From Pseudoneurospora amorphoporcata (lineage: Eukaryota > Ascomycota > Sordariomycetes > Sordariales > Sordariaceae): DNA of 64,000 bases. Where the stretch lies: positions 31,249 to 95,248 of the forward strand of contig MU859203.1 of NCBI GenBank assembly GCA_033297205.1, in the 5' to 3' direction. The position numbers were made by a program, and so were the translations under genes. Each line of letters begins with the position of its first letter. The first letter of the stretch is position 1. The notes beneath the pieces were generated by a model. That model was not told the origin of the DNA and did no database searches. It saw only the letters and a program-made list of their open reading frames with translations. Below, piece by piece: positions 55,609 through 64,000 of the stretch.

Positions 55609-57332
55609 ATGCCATCTTCGGCGGCCTATCTCGTTCCCGCCCTGGCCGTCGGTGTTCCCGTCGGGATATACGCTCTTTTTCTCGGTCTTGTTTCAATTCC
55701 GTATATTCAACGATTGTAAGATGATAACGTAGAGAACTCTTGTCAAAAACGTGAACACGGTGTGCTAACCACTTCATCTTCGCCAAGTGCCGTATATGCA
55801 CACAAGGTCAACACCCTTTGGTGGCCACCACATAATCCTAACCGTCCTGAGCGATGGGGGTTTGCAAGTTAGTAGCAGTGTGATTGCCCACAGCTTGTAT
55901 TTGTGCCCAACTAACATACATTCTTCATAAAGAAAACCAAGTAACCCCATTCCCTCTCCAAACCCTCGATCACCACACCCTTTACGCCTGGCACATCCTC
56001 CCCCTCGGCATTTACACCCGGAATGAAGAAGCCCTTTCAGCCCAAGACCGTTCTGTCACAAACGGCTTCGTCCCGGACATCACCACCACCCTCAACTTCA
56101 AACTTTTGAGACATGACCCGGAAGCCCGTCTAGTCCTTTACTGTATGTCCGCTTTTCCCTTTCCCGTCACCCCGCTCACCCACCACTAACATGGAAAATA
56201 AAAAATAAAATGAAAAGTCCACGGCAACGCAGGCCACATAACGCAATCCATCCGCCCGCGCTCTTTCCACGCGCTCACTTCCGTCTCCTCCAAGATCCAT
56301 GTCCTGGCGATCGACTACCGCGGTTTCGGCCTGAGTACCGGCTCACCGACGGAGGAAGGTCTGATTCTCGATGCCAGAGCGGCGGTCGATTGGGCTACCA
56401 AAGTTGCCCGCGTCCCCGCGGAACGGATCGTTTTGTTGGGACATAGTTTGGGGACGGCGGTGGCTGCTGCTGCGGGGGAGCATTACTGTTGTTCTACCCA
56501 TCGGTTTGGGTGCAGCGCCTCAGATAATGGAAGTGGAACTGAAAATGGAAGCGACGAAGACCATGTCAGCAGCACGATGGGAAGGAGAGAACCGCTAGAG
56601 TTTGCGGGTATTTTGCTCGTGGCCGGTTTCTCCTCCCTGCCCACCATGCTCTCCTCCTACGCCATAGCTGGCTGGCTCCCCGTCCTCCGACCGCTTTCTT
56701 TCTGGCCATGGTTACTTGGCAAAGTCATGTCGCGGATCGTGGATAAGTGGCCTTCCGCCGATCGGTTAACCCGGCTTACCAAGTCGGCAAAAACAGACGG
56801 GAAAAAACTGAACTTGACGCTCATCCACGCGAGGAACGACTGGGATATTCCATACTGTGAGGATGATAAGCTTTTTAAGGGCGCGGTAAAGGGGCTGGTG
56901 GAGGCGGAGCTGGGGATTGGGACTGTGTATGGGGATGGGAGAGACTATGAATATGAAGGGGGTGAGAGGGTCAGGGAGGAAGAAGAACAAGAGGTAGAGA
57001 GGTGCGTGGAGAATTTATTGAGCAAGGAGAAGGGGAAGAGGACGGTCGAGAGGTGGATGGGAGATGGCACCTCAAGGAAGGAGAGAGACAGGGCGGCTGT
57101 GACGACGTGGGAGGATGAGGGGGTGTGCATTAGGCAGGAGTTGTGGCCTTATGGCGGTAAGTTTCACCTTGATCCTGACCTGGACGTTGTGGCGTAGGTG
57201 TGAACTGAAGTGGAAGCTAACGAATGATGTGATAATGCAGGACATAATAATCTCATGTTTTATGCGCCGGTACCGATGGCTGTCATGAGAGCTTTCGGGC
57301 TTGTTGAGCAGACTGAGAGCACTCGGTACTAA
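55609..57332 (+). CDS. Alpha/beta hydrolase, ABHD12/13-like
   Basis: Serine hydrolase with one N-terminal membrane anchor, probably a lipase or lysophospholipase facing the ER. Exons 55609-55715, 55788-55867, 55933-56142, 56218-57156 and 57241-57332 give 475 residues; all phases agree, and branch points CTAAC are visible in introns 1-3. Residues 4-35 are the membrane span (LVPALAVGVPVGIYALFLGL). The core has the oxyanion motif YFHGNAGHI, DYRGFGLSTG, nucleophile elbow GHSLGT, acidic residue in HARNDWDIPY, and histidine in GGHNNLMF at the last exon junction. These are the marks of the ABHD12/13/BEM46-type group. An acidic insertion (ERVREEEEQEVER) of about 60 residues before the histidine is unusual. 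The second acceptor is AAG, not CAG/TAG. Confidence 0.88.
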
Positions 57333-57615
57333 TGGGACAAGAGAAAATACTAAGCATATTTAAAGTTTAAAAAACCCTGGCATGATATATATGTAGCTGT
57401 GATGAAAAAAAAAAAAAAAAAAAAAAAAATTCAAACACGTTATTTTGTCGTCAAGTTTGACCATGTGATACCGCCACTAGATAAAGATTGCCAGTTGTTC
57501 TCAGTCATGGAGGAGGATGTGAGGAACATGAGAAACACGTCGACAAGAGCAAATGAAGGTTTAGGAAACAATTCCAAGCTCAGTAAAACACTTCTCCAGG
57601 GGCATCTACGGTACC
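57333..57615. other. convergent 3' intergenic region
   Basis: Between the ABHD-like gene and the membrane-protein gene. A run of 25 A lies at 57405-57429, about 75 bp past the ABHD-like stop. Confidence 0.6.
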
Positions 57616-58863
57616 TTAAAAGTCATCATACCCCCAACCCAGCGAGCGGTTCACTGCATTCATGGCATTGACACCCGCCCTGACGAAACTCGCCGCCCCG
57701 TCCGCCACAGGATGACCAAAAGTCTCCTGCTGGCCCTCTTGGCTATTCAGCAAATCCTGCTGGTCCAGTGTACACTGCCTCTTCTCCATCACCGCGCGAT
57801 TGATGGCCCGTCCCCACATATTATACCACTGGTCCTCGCTGATGCTGACATAGTTCCTCTGCCCGTCCGCCCCCGTGACCGAAAAGTGCCAGTCCGCAAA
57901 CACGGTCTCGAACCTCTTGGTCCTTAACCACAGATACGGCCACGTAAAGATGAACATGAGGCTGAACATGCACAGCCAGATAATCCACCACGTCGTCCGC
58001 CACCGGTTCGTCTTGCAATCGTTGTACACATGCACGTACTCGTCCTTTTTGGGGAAACTGATGTCCAGACTGCCGCGGTAGTTGGTCGCGCGCACCAGGT
58101 CCGTCAGCTTCTGCACAATCTTGTTATCGTCGAACCCGACCACGCGCCGCTGCAGCGTCAAGCATTTCAGCCCGGCGTGGCTGGCGCAGTACCGGTGGCA
58201 CCACTCGGCCAGCGTCGGCTTCTCGGCTAGGCCGACCTCGATATGGCGACTAGCCCCCGGCGCGCGCTTGCGGAGGACGGTGCCGCGCCGGACCTTCTCG
58301 TGGTTCTCAGCGGTGCGGAGCTCCATGAGTGAGGTTTGCGAGACGACGTCCGAGTACAGGTAGGGGGTGAGCTCGATGTGCAGGTCAAAGTCCGTAACTC
58401 GCTCCGAGTCGTTCTTACGACGCCCGTTTTGAGGGTCGGTTATGTCCCTGCGGCGCTTGTGCGTGCCGTGGATGCGGACGAAGGGCCGGGGCGGCTGTTT
58501 GGCCCAGAGTTCGATGTGCTTTTGGAGGAACTTGGGGTCGTGGTCCAGGCGCGGGTCGAGGTAGAGTTCGGTGCCGGTGGGCTCGTCTCTTTTGTAGTTT
58601 TGCACCCAATCTCCGGGAGGAGGGATGTTGTTTGGGTGGTTGATGTAGAGTGGCATGCCGCCAGAGGGGAGAAGAGGAGCACTACTACTGCTTCCCGGGG
58701 CGTTGATTTCATCGTAGAGGGGCGGGAGGTCGTCGATGTTCAGCTCTGGGGCATCGGTATCCAAGATTCCGTCAAGCTGAGCGGCGAGTGAGTGTTCACC
58801 GGGTTGGGTGTGCAGAGAGACGGCATCATCACTGACGCCGATAAGTGGTGAAGGTTTCCCCAT
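57616..58863 (-). CDS. Fungal single-span membrane protein, function unknown
   Basis: Single exon of 415 residues. One strong transmembrane segment lies at 291-313 (TWWIIWLCMFSLMFIFTWPY), flanked by basic residues; no signal peptide is seen. The 290 residues in front have a conserved-looking globular region (FDLHIELTPYLYSDV, WCHRYCASHAGLKCLTLQR). A PPLY sequence at 47-50 fits the PPxY motif bound by WW-domain ubiquitin ligases of the Rsp5 type. The C-terminal 100 residues (NYVSISEDQWYNMWGRAIN) follow the span. I recall similar uncharacterised proteins across filamentous fungi, but no function. It may be an endosomal or vacuolar membrane protein sorted by ubiquitin; that is speculation. Confidence 0.82.
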   Translation of the reverse strand: MGKPSPLIGVSDDAVSLHTQPGEHSLAAQLDGILDTDAPELNIDDLPPLYDEINAPGSSSSAPLLPSGGMPLYINHPNNIPPPGDWVQNYKRDEPTGTELYLDPRLDHDPKFLQKHIELWAKQPPRPFVRIHGTHKRRRDITDPQNGRRKNDSERVTDFDLHIELTPYLYSDVVSQTSLMELRTAENHEKVRRGTVLRKRAPGASRHIEVGLAEKPTLAEWCHRYCASHAGLKCLTLQRRVVGFDDNKIVQKLTDLVRATNYRGSLDISFPKKDEYVHVYNDCKTNRWRTTWWIIWLCMFSLMFIFTWPYLWLRTKRFETVFADWHFSVTGADGQRNYVSISEDQWYNMWGRAINRAVMEKRQCTLDQQDLLNSQEGQQETFGHPVADGAASFVRAGVNAMNAVNRSLGWGYDDF

Positions 58864-59726
58864 GGTGACAGTCTTGGGGTTAGATGACTGTATAAAAAAT
58901 AGTTGTAAACTGGTTCAAGATTGTCAGTAGGGAAGAGAAGTAGGAGGATAGAGGTGAAGGGAGGAAGGTGAAGACACATTTGAAGAATGAAGTGTCGGTG
59001 ATCAGGCTGAGAATAAGAGAATGTGACTGGTCAGCTTCTTTGACAACGAAGGCAGCAGCGAGTGGCGCAGCAACATTGCCTGAAAACAGCCCAATCCGAT
59101 CTCGACCTCGACTTCGAGTTTAGATCCGTACACAGTCAACTGCATGAATTGTCGATCCGAGGCATTTATCCGGGCGTTTCTCGATTTCTCCTTCAACCTG
59201 GCCACCGTGATTCTGAAATGCGGTGACATGATGTCCTGCCCGATGAAAGCCGTTGAGAGCTCCACTTTTCCCTCTCGGTGAGTCCAAGGTAAAGGTACTG
59301 CACCGAGTTGTCCCCTGCACCTGCCAGCTTGGACTCCCGTCCCTTGGAGGACCCCGCGACAGCGCCAATTGGTCCCCGCTTGCCCCGCTGACCCCTTCTG
59401 TGAGACGATTGGGGAATGCGCTAACAGGGACACGACACGGCGACACCCCAGTAATAAGGAGGAGCCTCCAACCCACGAGCAGGACAGGAGCTCACCTCCC
59501 TAGGTACCTAGTGTATGGATGCCGTGTTTCTTTAACAATAATCCAATCTCTCTCCTTCCCCACGTCTCCTTCACCCCCGAGTCTTTTCACTTCTCAACTC
59601 CCACCTGAACGTCTCAGGGTAGCTTCAAACCCCGCGATATTACTACGCGACTCTACGACCACGACGACCCTTTGATACCCCGCCCCACCTATTACCCCCG
59701 AGTCCGCATCGATCACTTCTTCAACC
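58864..59726. other. divergent promoter region upstream of NMT
   Basis: 863 bp between divergent genes. It contains CCCTAGGTACCTAG at about 59500. The stretch before NMT is C/T-rich. No gene is supported. Confidence 0.45.
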
Positions 59727-61569
59727 ATGCCGCCGACCGAAGAGTCCAAGCCTGTTGACCAGGCCCAGGAGAAGCAGGCTGCCGCCGAGGCGCTTGCTTC
59801 CCTCAAGGAATCTCAGCAGCCCGCCGCCGACGAGTCCGGTTCCGAAGATGAGGGCGCCGACGGCACCGCCCAGGCTGGATCCAGCTCTACCAAGAAGAAG
59901 AACAAGAAGAAGAGCAAAAAGAAGAACAAGGACAAGGCCGCCGCTACCGAATCATCTGCTGAGATGGGCTTGACCGAGGCGCTGGCACAGACAGACCCCA
60001 AGACATCCCTCAGCGGCTTGACCGAGAAGCAGATTAAAGAGTTCATCGACCTAAACCCCGCCCTCGCCAACGAGCTGTTGGCGGCGTCCGGCAGTTCGGG
60101 AACGGCTCCTGACGTGGTGGATGCCTTCAAGAAGCTCAAGATTCAGGACATCATTACCGGTCTTGCTAGCAGTGGAAAGAACCGCAAGGATATGGCGTCA
60201 TACAAGTTTTGGGCCACCCAGCCTGTGCCCCAGTTCGGCGAGGAGAAGCCAGTCATCTTCGAGGAGGGACCCCTCAAGATCCAGAAAGTCGAGGACATTT
60301 CCGATGAGCCGATCCCACTCAACCTGGCGCCTTTCCGATGGGTTACCATGGATCTCACAGACGAGAAGCAAATGCAGGAGGTCGAGAAGCTCTTGTATGG
60401 TCACTTTGTGGAGGACGACGAGGCCATGTTCCGTTTCAAGTACTCGACCTCCATTCTGAAGTGGTAAGCGTTTTAGTCTGAGTTGATACTGCCACATCTA
60501 GCGGGCTTGTACTAATCACGATGCGCTAGGTCCCTCATGTCTCCTGGATGGAGAAAGGAATGGCACGTCGGTATCCGTAGCGGTGATACTCTCTGCGCTT
60601 TCATCGCCGCCGTTCCTACCGAGATCCGCGTTCGCGACAAGGTCATCCAGGGCTCCGAGGTCAACTTCCTCTGCATCCACAAGAAGCTTAGAGGCAAGCG
60701 CTTGGCTCCCGTCCTTATCAAGGAAATCACTCGCCGCATCAACCGTGAGGGTATCTGGCAAGCCATCTATACCGGCGGTATCGTCTTGCCCAGGCCCGTC
60801 AGCACTTGCCGCTACTACCACCGTGCGCTCAACTGGCAGAAGCTGTACGAGGTTGGTTTCAGCCCGTGTCCTTCCAACAGCAAGCCTGCCTTCCAGGTTC
60901 GCAAATACGCCCTTCCGGAACAGACCTCGACCAAGGGACTTCGCGAACTTCAGGTCAAGGATCTCGATGCGGTACACAGCCTGCTTGAGCGCTACCTGAA
61001 GCGCTTTGACCTTACCCCAGTATTTAACCGCGAGGAGACGGAGCACTGGCTCCTTCACAAGAAGGATTCGTATGCCGAGCAGGTTGTGTACTCTTATATT
61101 GTTGAGGTAAGTCTTCGGATACACTCGGGTTTCCTGATACTTGAACTCGCAAGCTAACCTGAAGTAGGATGCCTCGGGCAAAATCACCGACTTCTTCTCC
61201 TTCTATCTCCTTGAGTCGACAGTCATCAGGCACCCGAAGCACAATGCGATCCGCGCGGCCTACATGTTTTACTATGCCACTGAAACCGCTTTCACGGAAC
61301 CCGTCAACAAGGACGCCCTCCAGAAGCGCCTGAACGATCTGATGGCCGATGCCCTGATCCTCGCCAAACGCCACAACTTCGATGTCTTCAACGCTCTTTC
61401 GCTCATGGACAATGCTCTCTTTTTGGAGAAGCAGAAGTTCGGCCCTGGTGATGGCCAGCTTCACTACTATCTGTTCAACTACAAGGCCAACCCCATTCAT
61501 GGTGGTGTCGACAAGAAGAACAGGTTGGATGAGGATAACTTGAGCGGTATCGGCTTTGTCATGGTCTGA
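59727..61569 (+). CDS. NMT1: Glycylpeptide N-tetradecanoyltransferase
   Basis: Transfers myristate from myristoyl-CoA to N-terminal glycine of target proteins in the cytosol and on ribosomes. Exons 59727-60463, 60530-61106 and 61168-61569 give 571 residues, slightly longer than yeast Nmt1. The N-terminal 75 residues are disordered with a Lys-rich ribosome-binding-like stretch (KKKNKKKSKKKNKD). The core shows YKFWATQPVPQFGE, the signature EVNFLCIHKKLRGKRLAPVL that binds myristoyl-CoA, IYTGGIVLPRPVSTCRYYHR, and the C-terminal KANPIHGGVDKKNRLDEDN. The protein ends GIGFVMV, close to the usual NMT C-terminus whose carboxylate is catalytic. All residues expected in the family signatures are present. 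Introns are 66 and 61 nt. Confidence 0.97.
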
Positions 61570-62168
61570 GAGGTGGATATGGGTGAGGTGTTGCTTGGTT
61601 GCTTTCAGGGTGGCTTGCTTTGTCTGAACAAAAGGCGCCTGCATACATACAATAACTGATGGATACCAGCGCGGTTAGCATCAAAAGTTTGGAGCAATTG
61701 TAATACTATTGATATTGAGACTGGCGCTGCCAGACGATCAAGGTTTACATGGTTAGCCACGAAACCGTGCCTTGTTGGCAGGGAATTGGTTTTCCACGGA
61801 TCGAGGCCGGGGACTGGACTTGACCGACAGTCTCTCCAGACTTGAGCCTCAACATGTTCGCGAAATGCTTCCATGCCGGACCGATAAGCTTATCAATATG
61901 TCCCCCCACCTTTTATACGTTGTACCAATCGGAGTGTTTCAATGGCGAGGTACGTCACTGCAACGGGGACCGGCGCAATCACATGTGGACGCTGGGCCGA
62001 CAAGGTGCCCCCATTCCCCTGAACACCACCAAAGCCGCCGCCACCAAACACCGAGACAGCTCCTGTAACTTGAAAGGTGTGCTTTGACCTTAAATACCGT
62101 CTCATCTTGTCAAAATTCTAGGTCCCGACAGTTCATATCCTCTCTCATCACGCGAACATTACCCCAAC
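61570..62168. other. intergenic region
   Basis: About 600 bp between NMT1 and the last gene, both on the plus strand. It must contain the promoter of the latter. No other feature is seen. Confidence 0.4.
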
Positions 62169-63450
62169 ATGTAAGTGTTAGCATGCTCACCCGAATACTG
62201 TGCACTCACTAACACTTCTTCTCAGGGCTCCAACAACAACGCGCAAGCCTCAAGTGCCTACCGTGGCCGAGACCATCAAGCATCCGGCCTTTCCCACGGC
62301 GATATGGAATCTCGAGCCCGATCAAAGTGGCCTCACTCCGGTCGCCGTCGGCCGCGGCGGGCCTTTCAACGTCAGCTGGGAGATTCACGGAGAAGGGCCC
62401 ATCAAGGTATTGGTATGAGCCCTCAACACAGTCTGGTCCTCCCAACCAACACCATCACTAACCCCAGCCTCCCAGTTCATCATGGGTCTTGGAGGTCTCA
62501 AATCCGCCTGGCAGCGTCAAACGCTCTACTTCGGCCACAAAAACCGCGACAAGTACTCGGTCCTCCTCCTCGACAACCGCGGCATGGGCGACTCCGACAA
62601 GCCTCTCATGCGCTACAGTAGCAGCGAGATGGCCCGCGACTGGGTCGACATTCTCGTCCACATCGGCTGGCTTCCTGCTCCTCCCTCCCCATTTTCTTCT
62701 GGCACCATCTCACATTCTCCCCCACTGCCAGTCCCGACCGAACGGACCCTCCACGTAATCGGCATCTCCCTAGGCGGCATGATCGCCCAAGAACTCGCCT
62801 GCCTGATTCCTACCGCCATGTCTTCACTATCCCTCTGCTGCACAGCCGCCGCCATCGAAAACACCACCACCTTTGCCGAAAACGTCGCCAACCGCATCAG
62901 GATGCTCATGCCCAAGCCCGTCGACCAATCCATCGCCGACACCGCGCGTCAACTCTTCGCGCACTCCTGGCTCGAAAAGCCGGATGACTGCGAAGTTCCC
63001 GACCCTGCCACAACCCCCAAATGTGGCCCTCCCAACCCCTTATCGCCCAAAATCCCCCGCCCTGCTCCCGACCAGAAATACGGGAAATTCGAGAATAACG
63101 CAATGAGGTTCGTGGCGCAGGAGATGCACAAGCGTCTTGACCCTTCGCGCTTCGGACTGAAAGGGTTTTTGCTGCAGTTGATTGCCGCTGGGTGGCATCA
63201 CAAGTCTGCTGAGCAGCTGGTCAAAATGGCGGATGAGGTCGGCAGGGAGAGGATTCTGGTGATGCATGGCACTGAGGATGGCATGATTAGTGTGCCGCAT
63301 GGACGGAAGCTGATTGAGATTGTTAAGCCCGAGGTGGGACTTATTGAGGAGGGCATGGGACATGCGCCGGTTGTGGAGAGGACGGGGTGGTATCATGAGG
63401 TGTTGGTGGGGAGGATTGAGAGGGGGGAGGGTCTTGATGGGAGGAAGTGA
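62169..63450 (+). CDS. Alpha/beta hydrolase with intron-split start codon
   Basis: Exons 62169-62170, 62226-62412 and 62476-63450 give 387 residues. The start codon is AT/G, divided by a 55-nt intron (donor GTAAGTG, branch CACTAAC, acceptor CTCAG). The protein then starts MAPTTTRKPQVPTVAE. The second intron has donor GTATGAG, branch CACTAAC, and is phase 0. Core motifs are FIMGLGG (oxyanion hole), DNRGMGDSDKP, nucleophile elbow GISLGGM, acid in MHGTEDGMI and catalytic His in EGMGHAPV. The overall design is that of single-domain esterases or epoxide-hydrolase-like proteins with a small lid; a Pro-rich insert (PNPLSPKIPRPAP) lies in the lid. Substrate unknown. Without the split-start model the first ATG in exon 3 would lose about 65 conserved residues. 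Confidence 0.85.
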
Positions 63451-64000
63451 GCTTTAGATTTGTGGGAGTGGGTGAAGGAGTGTAGGTGAGTATGTGGAGG
63501 CCTGGTGATTCTGTCGAGGTGTTTAGGTGGCTTTCCGCGTGAGCCATGGTGTTTCGGAGCGCGTGTGTTTCTTCTAGGGTTGTGCCCGAGATGTTGTTTG
63601 TTCAGGTTGTTGTCTTGAATAAGAGTACAATCTATTTCAGCTCATATTCATTGCCTATCTCTCCATCTGTTCATATCACGCAGACTTACATACGCACTAG
63701 AACCAGTAACCTGCCCGGGTTTTGGTCTTCTGGGCAGCTCAAACTCCCGGTCCTCATAGAAAAGCAAGGCTACGTAAACACCCCTAATTTCTAGCTGTTT
63801 ACTGGTCGGTAGGTTCTTTGGCAGGTTAGGATTAGACGTGATCCATGACTACAAGAGATCGAGCAGACAGCTGTAACCAAACATGCCTACCAATATGTTC
63901 TCAAGAAGGTACCTAGTCATGCCAGCCTTGTGAAGCATACCTAGGCGGTCTTGAGCTTTGGACAACGAATAAACAGAAAGGATCCGTGTTAAAGAAAGCG
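63451..64000. other. 3' flank of last gene, window end
   Basis: 550 bp without a supported gene. GGTACCTAG occurs at about 63910. Confidence 0.4.

Noticed and set aside
57405..57429. 25-base A run as trace of a retroposed copy
   Set aside because: The gene upstream still has four introns and no target duplication is seen, so it is better read as a simple homopolymer.
1..64000. CRISPR arrays, bacterial operons, phage or plasmid features
   Set aside because: The DNA is clearly eukaryotic (spliced fungal genes); no spaced repeat array or prokaryotic signal was found.
1..64000. 5S rRNA or further tRNA genes
   Set aside because: Only the tRNA-Ala shows A and B boxes with a closed cloverleaf; no sequence like fungal 5S rRNA was noticed.

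Overview
This window is chromosomal DNA of a filamentous ascomycete. Genes are spaced about 0.3 to 2.8 kb apart and carry short introns (44 to 169 nt) with GT-AG ends and CTAAC-type branch points. Coding sequence is GC-rich, low-complexity tails are common, and the housekeeping genes are typically fungal (SWC3, SPT5, NOP56, a JAMM deubiquitinase, a sulfite oxidase). Style and gene content fit Sordariomycetes, most likely Sordariaceae (Neurospora/Sordaria), but I could not check this by search. A run of Ns at 27584-27681 shows it is a draft assembly.

Layout. 1-1910 (-): C2H2 zinc-finger protein running off the left edge. 4708-6413 (+): NOP56. 7131-8633 (-): VPS4. 9511-10117 (+): prefoldin subunit 6. 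10436-11224 (-): unknown gene with a GC-AG intron and an apparent frameshift. 12771-14666 (+): AMSH-type deubiquitinase with a readable extension beyond its stop. 15497-15581 (-): tRNA-Ala with an intron. 16133-16510: possible MITE. 17618-18383 (+): glutathione transferase. 18977-19513 and 20677-21192 (-): two Hce2/Ecp2-like secreted proteins. 23180-24331 (+): NmrA-like protein. 25205-25303: small inverted-repeat insertion. 25759-29137 (+): coiled-coil protein interrupted by the gap. 30420-32309 (+): membrane alpha/beta hydrolase. 32432-33052 (-): cupin. 33494-35473 (+): FBXO31-like F-box protein. 36111-38354 (-): sulfite oxidase. 39262-46299 (-): six-exon gene for an unrecognised 2240-residue multi-cysteine protein. 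47461-50886 (-): SPT5. 51694-54306 (-): SWC3. 55609-57332 (+): ABHD12/13-like hydrolase. 57616-58863 (-): fungal membrane protein. 59727-61569 (+): N-myristoyltransferase. 62169-63450 (+): alpha/beta hydrolase whose start codon is split by an intron.

The genes form no single pathway or cluster. Several belong to core machineries: snoRNP assembly (NOP56), ESCRT recycling and endosomal deubiquitination (VPS4 and the AMSH homologue, about 4 kb apart), transcription elongation and chromatin remodelling (SPT5 next to SWC3), and protein lipidation (NMT). The accessory part is 15.5-30 kb, with the Hce2 pair, the mobile-element candidates and the unrecognised coiled-coil gene. All exon joins given were derived by hand and keep the reading frame across every junction, except where stated.
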